Shown here one piece after another: positions 1 through 7,156 of a stretch of 7,673 bases of DNA. Source of the DNA: Clostridia bacterium (GTDB taxonomy: Bacteria > Bacillota > Clostridia > Christensenellales > UBA1242); assembly GCA_017650795.1 (NCBI GenBank), contig JAGCEE010000300.1, positions 1 to 7,673 on the forward strand, in the 5' to 3' direction. How positions within the stretch are numbered: position 1 is the stretch's first letter; the number at the start of each line of letters is the position of its first letter. Below the pieces are notes generated by a model. That model was not told the DNA's origin and searched no databases. It saw only the letters and a program-made list of their open reading frames with translations. The position numbers were made by a program, and so were the translations under genes.

Positions 1-216
1 GTATATGCAATCACTCACGAAATAACTGAAATTGGAGAGTTTTATGACTTTCTTATTGTTTCAAATTACAAAGAAGAATGGGATGACCTTGTTGGAAATT
101 ATAAAGGAAATTTCTACGCATACGCCTATGTATGGAATAAAGATGATGACTACTGCTCTGAATTTGGTGATGTAATTATACAAAGTTTTGGTGGTGGAAT
201 TAGGAGGATTGGATAA
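1..216 (+). CDS. 3' end of a small unknown mobile-element protein (5' truncated)
   Basis: The frame is open from the first base and ends at TAA 214-216, giving 71 visible residues with no in-frame ATG, so the start lies left of the window. The visible part is acidic and aromatic, with the stretch YAYVWNKDDDYCSEFGD near the middle and a glycine-rich tail ending GGGIRRIG. I see no signal peptide, membrane segment or catalytic motif. The stop codon overlaps the next start (TAATG), and a perfect AGGAGG for that next gene lies within this gene's last codons, so the two are probably translationally coupled. It resembles small conserved proteins I associate with Bacillota conjugative elements, but that is an impression and I assign no function. 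Confidence 0.7.
   Translation, partial: VYAITHEITEIGEFYDFLIVSNYKEEWDDLVGNYKGNFYAYAYVWNKDDDYCSEFGDVIIQSFGGGIRRIG
202..207 (+). promoter_or_regulatory. Ribosome binding site AGGAGG inside the upstream gene
   Basis: A perfect AGGAGG lies 8 bases before the ATG at 216. It sits inside the last codons of the upstream gene and fixes the start of the 71-residue protein. The arrangement suggests translational coupling. Confidence 0.8.
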
Positions 217-431
217 TGAATAACTTTGAAAAATTATTAAATAGCAAAAATAAAAATGTAATTATATTTGCAAACACAATACAAGCTTTCAAAAACTCAC
301 AAGTTTTCTATTCAAGATTGTTTAGAAGTATTTGCGAACAAGATACTGAAGAATTAAATAATCTTATCAAAATACTGAAAAAACAAAACTTCTCTGACAC
401 ATTAGATGTTGTTATGTGGCTTGAAGCATAA
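216..431 (+). CDS. Small unknown protein, 71 residues
   Basis: I do not recognise a named family. The protein is short, predicted soluble and mainly helical, with a hydrophobic N-terminal patch (NVIIFANTIQAF), an aromatic stretch (FYSRLFRSI) and a C-terminal segment ending DVVMWLEA. No cysteine pair, signal peptide or membrane helix is present. The start is well fixed by AGGAGG 8 bases upstream and by the TAATG overlap with the previous gene. It is followed after 8 bases by another small gene, so it belongs to the operon that leads into the PcfK/PcfJ-like pair. The context suggests a conserved accessory gene of a conjugative element; the role is unknown. Confidence 0.75.
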   Translation: MNNFEKLLNSKNKNVIIFANTIQAFKNSQVFYSRLFRSICEQDTEELNNLIKILKKQNFSDTLDVVMWLEA

Positions 432-439
432 GGAGAAAT

Positions 440-670
440 ATGAAACTTACAATAAATAAACTATACGGATACAAAGTTTGTCATAAGAGAAAAGCAAGAT
501 ATACCAATTCATATTATCTTGCTCTCTTTGAAAAACAGCAATTAGAACAAGAAACAAATAAAAAATGGAAAGTGCTACCCACTCCAAAGAAAGAATGTAA
601 AAGAGTTTGGAAAAACTGTCCATTTAATAGATTATTAGGAGAAAAAAATGAAAATAAATTTAGAAGCTAA
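440..670 (+). CDS. Small, strongly basic unknown protein, 76 residues
   Basis: The start ATG at 440 has AAGGAG (430-435), which overlaps the stop of the previous gene. The product carries about 20 Lys/Arg residues against 6 Glu and no Asp, so it is strongly positively charged and could bind nucleic acid; that is inference from charge only. Three cysteines (in KVCHKRK, KECKR and KNCPF) do not form an obvious zinc-binding pattern. No family is recognised. Its last 23 bases overlap the start of the PcfK-like gene in another frame, and the ribosome binding site of that gene lies inside it, so the two are likely translationally coupled. Confidence 0.65.
   Translation: MKLTINKLYGYKVCHKRKARYTNSYYLALFEKQQLEQETNKKWKVLPTPKKECKRVWKNCPFNRLLGEKNENKFRS
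637..641 (+). promoter_or_regulatory. Ribosome binding site of the PcfK-like gene, inside the upstream gene
   Basis: AGGAG lies 6 bases before the ATG at 648, within the 3' end of the basic-protein gene. It supports the 648 start despite the 23-base gene overlap. Confidence 0.75.
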
Positions 671-1238
671 AGATGAATCACAAAAACGCATATTAGAATA
701 TCTTGAAGAAAATGCAAGTGAGATACTTGCTGACAAGATAAACAATGGAGTTCAAGTCGAAAAAGATAGCAAGCAGTTGCTATCTAAAAAGGACTTGGAC
801 TCTTTCTTTATATATGCAACAAATAAAGCTAGAAAACTTGCTGAAAATAAAAGTTATGCGTGTATAGATGACAAAACTGTGTATGGTTGGGCTATTCACT
901 ACTTTGAAGAAGATGAAATACAAGGAAAACTTTTCAACATTGATGGAACTGAATTTGAACCACCAAAACCAATTAAGAAAGAAACACAAAAAGTTGAAGT
1001 TAAAGAAAGACCAAAACAACCAAGTTTATTTGACTTTATTATAGAACCTGAAAAAGAAGAAAATCAAGATGAAGAACTTGAAGAAGAAATTGAAGATATC
1101 CCACCTATGAAAGAAATAGCTGGTCGAAATGTCGATACTTCAACTGGTGAAGTTATTTCAAACAACAATGAAACATTTGATAAATATATCTTAAAAACAA
1201 TAGCTGTTGCCTTCGATGGCAAAGTGAAATTACAATAA
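648..1238 (+). CDS. pcfK: PcfK-like protein
   Basis: This 196-residue protein matches what I know of the PcfK-like family, named after a gene of the Enterococcus conjugative plasmid pCF10; its biochemical role is not established. The conserved region is residues 1-95: a helical start (KRILEYLEENASEILADKIN) and a core ending CIDDKTVYGWAIHYFEED. From about 100 on it is low-complexity and probably disordered: a Pro/Lys-rich linker, QPSLFDF at 124-130, and a run of acidic residues at 132-150. A short C-terminal segment (FDKYILKTIAVAF) follows. QPSLF resembles the QxxLF sliding-clamp-binding motif, which is inference. A PcfJ-like gene begins 10 bases downstream; the pairing is typical and strengthens both calls. 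Confidence 0.88.
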   Translation: MKINLEAKDESQKRILEYLEENASEILADKINNGVQVEKDSKQLLSKKDLDSFFIYATNKARKLAENKSYACIDDKTVYGWAIHYFEEDEIQGKLFNIDGTEFEPPKPIKKETQKVEVKERPKQPSLFDFIIEPEKEENQDEELEEEIEDIPPMKEIAGRNVDTSTGEVISNNNETFDKYILKTIAVAFDGKVKLQ

Positions 1239-1242
1239 GGTG
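1238..1242 (+). promoter_or_regulatory. Ribosome binding site deciding the pcfJ start
   Basis: AGGTG, part of AAGGTG, lies 6 bases before the ATG at 1249 and is well spaced for it. A GTG at 1240 in the same frame overlaps this site and so has no binding site of its own. The ATG is therefore preferred. Confidence 0.65.
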
Positions 1243-1248
1243 TTAATT

Positions 1249-2559
1249 ATGATTACAGATACAAACATAAGAAAAATACCAAAATATATGTTAAACCTTA
1301 TCTACAAAAAAGATAAAGAATTTTATCCTAAACCAGATGGTCATACAAGATTTTATACTTACTATACAAAGTATAACAAAGAACTATGTTCAGTTACTGT
1401 TGCTGTTAGAAACAAATACAAAAAATGGTATTGCAAACAAGTTATTGTCCATGGTATTCACAGCGATAAAGTTTGGCTTCAAGATATTGGAATTACTATG
1501 GGCTACTATGTTGTTGGCTGGTATAGAGAAAAACTAACATCATATCCAAAATGGTATGACTATGATTGGGGTTATAATGACGACAAATATTTTAACAAAT
1601 ATGCGCCAGTTATAAACAAAGAATTTATACTTGCTCAACCTGAATACAAGTACTCAGCACTTGAACAATATGAATATACAGATATGATGAAATATCTAAG
1701 ATTATATGAACAATATCCACAAACCGAACTATTAGTTAAGTGTGGACTTTCTGGTTTAGCAACTAGACAAACAATACTAAAAAAGTGCAAAAAAGATAAG
1801 AATTTCTGCAAATGGCTATACAAAAATAAAGAAAACTTAAAAAACCACTATTACTATACTAATGCAATACTTAAAGCATATAGTCAAAACAGAAACATAA
1901 AAGAAGTTAATAGATTGGAAGAACTAAAATATGCACTTCGTTCAAAAGACAATTACAAACACTTAAAAGAAGTGTTTACAAAAGATTTAACCAAACTTGT
2001 TGAATACTTGGTTAAACAAGATATTTCTATACCTGTGTATGAAGATTATATGCGAGCTTGTGAATATCTTGGACTAGATATGAACATAGAAAAGAATAGA
2101 TTTCCAAAACAATTTATGCGTTGGCATAATATTCGAATAGATGAATATCACACAAAACAAGCTGAAGAAGATGCAAAGATTAGAAAGGAATTATACGAAA
2201 AATTTGCATCCGTATCTAAAAAATACACAAACTTGCAAAGAAATCTAAAAGAAAACTATGTTTGCATAATTGCAAAAAGTCCAAAAGATTTAATAAATGA
2301 AGGAAATATATTACATCACTGTGTTGGAAGAATGGGTTATGACCAAAAATTTGCACGAGAAGAAACACTTATATTCTTTGTTAGAACAAAAGATAATCCA
2401 GAAACTCCACTTGTAACACTTGAATACTCACCAAAGACACACAAAGTAGTTCAATGTTATGCTGAACACGATACAAAACCAACAGATGCAATACTTGAAT
2501 TTGTAAATAAAATATGGCTACCTTACGCCAATAGAAAAGTAAGGCAAATTGTAATATAA
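1249..2559 (+). CDS. pcfJ: PcfJ-like protein
   Basis: With the ATG at 1249 the product is 436 residues; a GTG 9 bases upstream is possible but poorly placed. The C-terminal third carries the PcfJ-like signature: INEGNILHHCVGRMGY (about 349-364) with the paired histidines and cysteine at 356-358, then IFFVRTKDNPETPLVTLEY (about 375-393), and VVQCYAEHD leading to a final helix with KIWLPYANRK. The N-terminal two thirds is rich in Tyr, Lys and Trp and is less conserved in the family. No signal peptide or membrane helix is seen, so it should be cytosolic. The family is found on conjugative plasmids, conjugative elements and phages; its molecular function is unknown. It follows the PcfK-like gene by 10 bases and precedes a 107-residue gene by 13. 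Confidence 0.9.
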   Translation: MITDTNIRKIPKYMLNLIYKKDKEFYPKPDGHTRFYTYYTKYNKELCSVTVAVRNKYKKWYCKQVIVHGIHSDKVWLQDIGITMGYYVVGWYREKLTSYPKWYDYDWGYNDDKYFNKYAPVINKEFILAQPEYKYSALEQYEYTDMMKYLRLYEQYPQTELLVKCGLSGLATRQTILKKCKKDKNFCKWLYKNKENLKNHYYYTNAILKAYSQNRNIKEVNRLEELKYALRSKDNYKHLKEVFTKDLTKLVEYLVKQDISIPVYEDYMRACEYLGLDMNIEKNRFPKQFMRWHNIRIDEYHTKQAEEDAKIRKELYEKFASVSKKYTNLQRNLKENYVCIIAKSPKDLINEGNILHHCVGRMGYDQKFAREETLIFFVRTKDNPETPLVTLEYSPKTHKVVQCYAEHDTKPTDAILEFVNKIWLPYANRKVRQIVI

Positions 2560-2572
2560 GGAGAAAATAAAA

Positions 2573-2896
2573 ATGACAAATTATTTTAGAATTACAGGAT
2601 ATTGTCCAGAAGATAATTACTGTTTCATTATGGACACAAATGGACTATTTGAAAAAATGTGGCAGTTAAGTTCATACTGCATACAAAAAGGACTTAAAGT
2701 TATTGAAATATCTAATGATGAAAAGTTTTTAGATGTGAACATAACAAAAGCAGAAAGAGATACAGAACATTTTATCTTACGAGCAAACGCTGATGGTAAA
2801 CCAGAAAACATAACTTATGAATTGAACGGTATAACCTACAAAGCAATCAAAGTTGGAGATAAAATCTATATTCCAGATAAAGAACAGACAATATAA
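2573..2896 (+). CDS. Unknown protein of the PcfK/PcfJ operon, 107 residues
   Basis: The start at 2573 has AAGGAG at 2558-2563, overlapping the pcfJ stop, with 9 bases of spacing. No named family is recognised. The N-terminal half (YFRITGYCPEDNYCFIMD, then GLFEKMWQLSSYCIQKG and LKVIEIS) suggests an alpha/beta fold. The C-terminal part (ITYELNGITYKAIKVGDKIYIPD) looks like a run of beta strands. There is no membrane segment or signal peptide. It is the last gene of the operon, followed at once by a hairpin terminator. I have the impression that similar proteins occur near PcfJ-like genes in Clostridia elements, but could not check this. Function unknown. Confidence 0.8.
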   Translation: MTNYFRITGYCPEDNYCFIMDTNGLFEKMWQLSSYCIQKGLKVIEISNDEKFLDVNITKAERDTEHFILRANADGKPENITYELNGITYKAIKVGDKIYIPDKEQTI

Positions 2897-2902
2897 CAAA
2901 AC

Positions 2903-2932
2903 AAAAGGCCAACAAAAAATGTTGGTTTTTTT
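2903..2932 (+). terminator. Intrinsic terminator of the PcfK/PcfJ operon
   Basis: CCAACA (2909-2914), an A5 loop, and TGTTGG (2920-2925) form a hairpin. A-T and G-T pairs extend it outward to 2903 and 2931, and it merges into a run of eight T. It begins 6 bases after the last stop codon. Because A residues flank the other side, it could also act weakly on the opposite strand. Confidence 0.85.
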
Positions 2933-2953
2933 CTTGTTATTTTTAATAAATTT

Positions 2954-2982
2954 ATGACTTTTTAAGCCTTTTATGTTATACT
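2954..2982 (+). promoter_or_regulatory. Extended -10 promoter for the DUF5655 gene
   Basis: TGTTATACT contains the extended TGn element and a -10 box TATACT (2977-2982; 5 of 6 matches to TATAAT). A weak -35 ATGACT (2954-2959; 4 of 6 matches to TTGACA) lies 17 bases upstream. It stands between the operon terminator and the AAAGGAG (2992-2998) of the next gene, so that gene is probably transcribed on its own. I see no clear operator repeat around it. Confidence 0.7.
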
Positions 2983-3005
2983 TACAAATATAAAGGAGAA
3001 AAATT

Positions 3006-3911
3006 ATGTTATACAAATTTGATAATAACAAACTAACTTTAATTAAAGAACAACCTTTCAAATTAGAGAAAGATTTGGAAGAAGTTGTAAACAATCATCT
3101 CCAAGAGCTAACAGGACTACAACTTATTGAAGCTTATTCAAGAATAGATAATTATATATTTGATGCCCTAGCTTATAATAAGGAAACAAACTCTTTTGTG
3201 ATTATTGAATATAAAAAAGTTAGATGTGACCATCTAGTAGATCAAGGTTTCGCCTATCTTGGAACAATGTTAAAAAGAAAAGCAGAATTTGTATTAAAAT
3301 ACAATAATATCAACAACAAAAATAAAACAATAAATGATTTTGATTGGTCACAATCAAGAGTTGTCTTTATATCACCAGCTTTCAGCAATTATCAACTTGA
3401 TGCCAATACATATATAAAGATGCCTTTTGACTTATATTCTATAAAAAAATATGACAATATACTTTCTTTTGAAAAAATAGAAGATAAAAAATCTAGCAAA
3501 ATCGACTTTGTAAACTCTAACATAATTTCTGAAGAAAATGCAGTTATGAAAGAAATCAAAGTTTATACTGAAGAAGACCATTTTAAGTATGGTAATGAAA
3601 ATACAAAAACTTTGTATGAAACTATTAAATCAAGAATGTTTGAATGGGGAGATTTCTCTATTGACCCCAAAAAAGTTTATATTGCTTTTAAAGGAAAAAC
3701 AAATATAATTGATATACAATTTCATAGTAATTATTTAACTCTATGGATTAACATAAGAAAAGGTGAATTAAAAGACGCAAATAATTTTATGGAAGATTGT
3801 TCAACAGTAGGACATCATGGAAATGGAGATTATAAATGCAATCTTAAAAATGATGAAAACATAGATTATTTAATGAGTTTAATTAAACAATCTTGGAATA
3901 AAAATAAATAA
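3006..3911 (+). CDS. PD-(D/E)XK nuclease-like protein with C-terminal DUF5655 domain
   Basis: The product is 301 residues with two recognisable parts. Residues 1 to about 100 look like a restriction-endonuclease-like fold: an early helix (EKDLEEVVNNHLQEL), then D53 (FDALAY), a strand, and E68-x-K70 in FVIIEYKK, the D...ExK arrangement of PD-(D/E)XK nucleases, then a helix with Q80. Residues about 190-297 match DUF5655: KVYIAFKGKTNIIDIQF, LWINIRKGEL, and VGHHGNGDYKCNL followed by DYLMSLIKQSW. DUF5655 has no known function; some members are labelled 'predicted transport protein', which the absence of membrane helices does not support. The start has AAAGGAG 7 bases upstream. It has its own promoter and terminator and lies beside a restriction gene, so a defence or DNA-processing role is plausible but unproven. 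Confidence 0.85.
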   Translation: MLYKFDNNKLTLIKEQPFKLEKDLEEVVNNHLQELTGLQLIEAYSRIDNYIFDALAYNKETNSFVIIEYKKVRCDHLVDQGFAYLGTMLKRKAEFVLKYNNINNKNKTINDFDWSQSRVVFISPAFSNYQLDANTYIKMPFDLYSIKKYDNILSFEKIEDKKSSKIDFVNSNIISEENAVMKEIKVYTEEDHFKYGNENTKTLYETIKSRMFEWGDFSIDPKKVYIAFKGKTNIIDIQFHSNYLTLWINIRKGELKDANNFMEDCSTVGHHGNGDYKCNLKNDENIDYLMSLIKQSWNKNK

Positions 3912-3920
3912 TACAAAATA

Positions 3921-3952
3921 AGCCGGGAGTAAAAAACTCTCGGCTATTTTTA
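3921..3952 (+). terminator. Strong intrinsic terminator, possibly bidirectional
   Basis: A ten-base stem, AGCCGGGAGT (3921-3930) with ACTCTCGGCT (3936-3945), contains one G-T pair and closes an A5 loop. It is followed by ATTTTTA. It starts 9 bases after the DUF5655 stop. On the minus strand the hairpin is followed by a T-rich stretch (complement of 3900-3920), so it may also stop transcripts coming from the restriction gene. No better terminator for that gene is visible between 3953 and 4069. Confidence 0.85.
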
Positions 3953-4069
3953 TGCTATTTTAAACATGTGTGACATGCGGGAAAATTTTCTTATATCCGT
4001 TTGAAATGTTGTTAATATTAGCAGATTTTACTAACGAACGTTTTCTCTTTTGCCGCCTTAATACACTCC

Positions 4070-7000
4070 TTAAATTGCTTTCATAACATTAAGTAGGTTT
4101 TCGTAGTTATCAACTACTTCGTATCTTACTTTGCCACCAAGTTGCAATTTGTTGAATAATCTTCTTACGCAATCTGTCTTTGCTTTTTCAATTCCACGAA
4201 GTTCTAGACTTTCCATTGATCCTTTTGTTTCTGCAACAAAGTAAATATGTTTAATTCCAATATTATCATTAAATGCAATAGCCCAGTCAGGTGCGTAGTC
4301 GCCAACAGGTGTTGGAATTTGGAACGAGCGTGGAAGTTTAGCATAAACACAAACTTCACTTGCTTTTTCAAGATCTTCTGCGAATTGTCTTTCAATGCTA
4401 TTCTGGGCACTTCCATCTGTTACAACATAATCTTGAATTGCTTTATTAGCCTTGAATACCTTGTCTAAATCGGTTTTTATTTGATTTGCTGTAAAGATAT
4501 CGTTATCATATTTGCCATCTGTTACATTGTAAGTTATGTGGTCAACAATCATAGTTGCTTTCTGCTCGTTAATAAGTTTCGCAACTTTACTCAAAAATTC
4601 TTCAGGATTTACTCTAAACATTGCGAATACATCAGGTCTAATACCTTGTAATATTTTGACTACAGTTTTTCTAGTAAGTTTTGTATCATCCTTAATTTTA
4701 CCAATGATGTCATATTTAGTGTTATTTGCAGATCCACTAAGTATTGATTCCGTTCTTGTTTTAAGTCCACCAAATGATTCTCCTTTCTTCACTTGATTTT
4801 CTTCCATTGTTCTTCGTTGTTCGCCAATGGTAACAACATATTTTAGTTCAGCAACAAATAATTTCTCGTTAATATGTTGGGTTGCTTTTCTAATTAATTC
4901 ATCGCTGTCAAATTGAACTGTATAAGCATATTTGTGATTGATTTGATTCCATAATTCTTGGAATTCTTTTTTCTTGAAATTATCATTCAAAGGATTCTCT
5001 TTTACTGTTGATTTTCTTTCGTTTGTAATCATGCCCGCAAGAGCTTTTTCATCAAATATACCTTGTATAAGGTTGTGAATACTTTCAGTGTAAGGAGCAA
5101 GGATTTCAGGCATTTCTTTAAGAGTCCCATTTGCCTTGTCATCAAAGTATTTATCAGTAAGTTTGTTTTCTTTGTCAACATAACCACTAAATCTTAAGTA
5201 ACTTTGAATATCGCTTGCCATATCTTTATCAACAACAACTTGATTTGTTCCATCGCTAACATATTTGTCTTGGAAATATTCAATCGTTGCTTTTGTTGGT
5301 CTGTCTGAAAGGTTGGCTTTGATATCTTTTTGAATATCTGAAACAAAGTCTTTATAACTATCTGTTGCTACAACTGTAAGTCTGTTAACATTAAGGAACG
5401 ATGATCTATCTTTGCAATATCTAAGGTCAACACGATCTCCGAGCATATTTACTGAAATACGCAGTCCTCTGCCAACTTCTTGTCGTTTTGCGACAGCAGA
5501 ATCTCCACCCGGCTTTAATGCACAAATTTGGAATACATTTGGATTATCCCAACCCTCACGAAGTGCAGAGTGTGAGAATATAAATCTTGTTGGCTCCTCA
5601 AATGAAAGTAAACGCTCTTTATTTTTCAAAATCAAATCATAAGCTGAAATATCATCTGATCCTGTTTCTTTGTTATCTTTTGAGTTGATTGCATGACCAG
5701 TCTTTTTATCTATTGAAAAATAACCTTTGTGTGTATCTTCTACTGCGATCTTTTTCAAGTATTTGATATAAGGGGTTTCATAAAGTTTTATGTAATCGTT
5801 AAGAACATTTGTATATTCTTCTTCAAACATTCTTGCATATTCGCCTTTTTCATCTTCTCTTGAATAGTCACGATAATTAGCAACCTCATCAATAAAGAAT
5901 AGGGAAAGACACTTAATTCCTTTAGAATACAGCATTTCTTCTTTCTCAAAGTGTGAAAGGATTGTTTCTCTTATTTGAATACGCCTTAAATCTTTGTCTG
6001 AAATATCTCCAACAACTGCACCAATCCCAAGTGTTTCTCCATTTAAAAATGTAACTGTATTTGTGAAAGGATTAATGTCTGAAATGGTAAATCCATTTTT
6101 ATATTGTTCCATTTCATTTGATTCATGATATAGGTTTCTACCAACACCAAGAATTCTTGTTTCTCTGTTAATTGATTTATTGTATTTTATTTCAAATTCA
6201 ATCTTTGCCATTGGTGGCTTGTCTTTTGATAGAACAATGTCCTGTAAGTACATATATCTATCTGTTCCACGCAAGTTTTTGATTTCAAATCCTTTAACTT
6301 GAATTTTCTTAACCAAACTTTTGTTGTAAGCATCCAAAGCATCCAAACAATAAACAAGATTATGTTGTTTTTTATGTGTTGCAGAAAAATTCATATTAAA
6401 TAATGGATTGAATTTTTTAAGTGATGTTTGTGTTGCTTCGCCACCAAGTTTTTGAGGCTCATCAATAATAAGGATTGGTCTTGTCTTAGCAACAACATCT
6501 ATTGGTCGACGGGATTGGAATTCATCAAGCACCATGTCGATTCTTCTTGCATCGGCACCACGAGCATTGAAAGCCTGTGCATTGATAATCATTACTTGAA
6601 TATCGCTTGAAGATGCAAAGCTGTCCAGTTCTGAAAGTCTTTTACTATTGTAAATAAAGTATCTTGCTTTCTTATGGTATTGATCCATAAAGTGTTCTTC
6701 CATCATTTGGAATGATTTTTTAACACCCTCACGAATAGCGATACTTGGCACAACAATAATAAACTTGCTCCATCCATATCTTTCATTTAATTCAAATATA
6801 GATTTAATATAAACATAGGTTTTACCTGTACCTGTTTCCATTTCAATATCAAGAGAGCAATTGCCAAGACCACGAACAAGTTCGTCTGAAACTTTGTAGT
6901 TATTTGCTTTTTGAATATCTCTGATATTTTCAAAGATATCATGCTCATCAAGGAGAATTTTAGCATTTTCAAATCCATCATCGTTTTCTTCAAAAGCATC

Positions 7001-7156
7001 AAAAAGAGTAGACTGAACTTGTCCCTCAGGCTTTTTCTTAATTCCTAAATCTCTTGTATATCTAACCATATCGCAATAAGGTTGTCCATGAAAAACCTTG
7101 CAGATATTTGACACTGCATCTTGTTGATATGGTTGTGTGACAAATTTAAATTTCAT
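4070..7156 (-). CDS. res: Type III restriction enzyme, Res subunit (helicase-nuclease)
   Basis: This 1028-residue protein is the ATP-dependent restriction subunit of a type III restriction-modification system; EcoP1I and EcoP15I Res, of similar size, are the models. In that family Res works only in complex with Mod, which recognises the site; ATP hydrolysis drives long-range communication and the nuclease cuts beside the site. Visible motifs: QPYQQDAV near the N-terminus (8-15); Walker A ETGTGKT (107-113); VVPSIAIREG (135-144); DEPQ box (232-235); SAT (258-260); SHSALREGWDNPN (528-540); arginine-finger motif QEVGRGLR (559-566). The C-terminal PD-(D/E)XK site is PDW (D957) with ETK (E976, K978). 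All key residues are present, so it should be active. The start has GGAG 7 bases upstream and overlaps the upstream membrane-protein stop as TAATG. Mod is not in the window. Confidence 0.95.
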   Translation of the reverse strand: MKFKFVTQPYQQDAVSNICKVFHGQPYCDMVRYTRDLGIKKKPEGQVQSTLFDAFEENDDGFENAKILLDEHDIFENIRDIQKANNYKVSDELVRGLGNCSLDIEMETGTGKTYVYIKSIFELNERYGWSKFIIVVPSIAIREGVKKSFQMMEEHFMDQYHKKARYFIYNSKRLSELDSFASSSDIQVMIINAQAFNARGADARRIDMVLDEFQSRRPIDVVAKTRPILIIDEPQKLGGEATQTSLKKFNPLFNMNFSATHKKQHNLVYCLDALDAYNKSLVKKIQVKGFEIKNLRGTDRYMYLQDIVLSKDKPPMAKIEFEIKYNKSINRETRILGVGRNLYHESNEMEQYKNGFTISDINPFTNTVTFLNGETLGIGAVVGDISDKDLRRIQIRETILSHFEKEEMLYSKGIKCLSLFFIDEVANYRDYSREDEKGEYARMFEEEYTNVLNDYIKLYETPYIKYLKKIAVEDTHKGYFSIDKKTGHAINSKDNKETGSDDISAYDLILKNKERLLSFEEPTRFIFSHSALREGWDNPNVFQICALKPGGDSAVAKRQEVGRGLRISVNMLGDRVDLRYCKDRSSFLNVNRLTVVATDSYKDFVSDIQKDIKANLSDRPTKATIEYFQDKYVSDGTNQVVVDKDMASDIQSYLRFSGYVDKENKLTDKYFDDKANGTLKEMPEILAPYTESIHNLIQGIFDEKALAGMITNERKSTVKENPLNDNFKKKEFQELWNQINHKYAYTVQFDSDELIRKATQHINEKLFVAELKYVVTIGEQRRTMEENQVKKGESFGGLKTRTESILSGSANNTKYDIIGKIKDDTKLTRKTVVKILQGIRPDVFAMFRVNPEEFLSKVAKLINEQKATMIVDHITYNVTDGKYDNDIFTANQIKTDLDKVFKANKAIQDYVVTDGSAQNSIERQFAEDLEKASEVCVYAKLPRSFQIPTPVGDYAPDWAIAFNDNIGIKHIYFVAETKGSMESLELRGIEKAKTDCVRRLFNKLQLGGKVRYEVVDNYENLLNVMKAI

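Noticed and set aside
780..1019. Minus-strand Phe/Trp-rich open frame inside the PcfK-like gene
   Set aside because: It is the antisense image of a Lys/Glu-rich coding stretch, with no independent support.
1240..1248. GTG start for the PcfJ-like gene, three codons upstream
   Set aside because: The GTG overlaps the AAGGTG binding site and has none of its own; the ATG at 1249 is correctly spaced.
2777..3094. Minus-strand open frame of 105 residues with hydrophobic stretches
   Set aside because: It runs antisense across the 107-residue gene, a terminator, a promoter and the DUF5655 start; it has no family likeness and is an AT-rich shadow.
3965..3977. Inverted repeat CATGT-GTG-ACATG as an operator or recombination site
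   Set aside because: Arms are only five bases, it lies between convergent 3' ends with no promoter nearby, and it occurs once.
4536..4796. Plus-strand open frame of 86 residues inside res
   Set aside because: It is antisense to a well-conserved Res coding region and lacks a convincing ribosome binding site; the other plus-strand frames inside res are the same.
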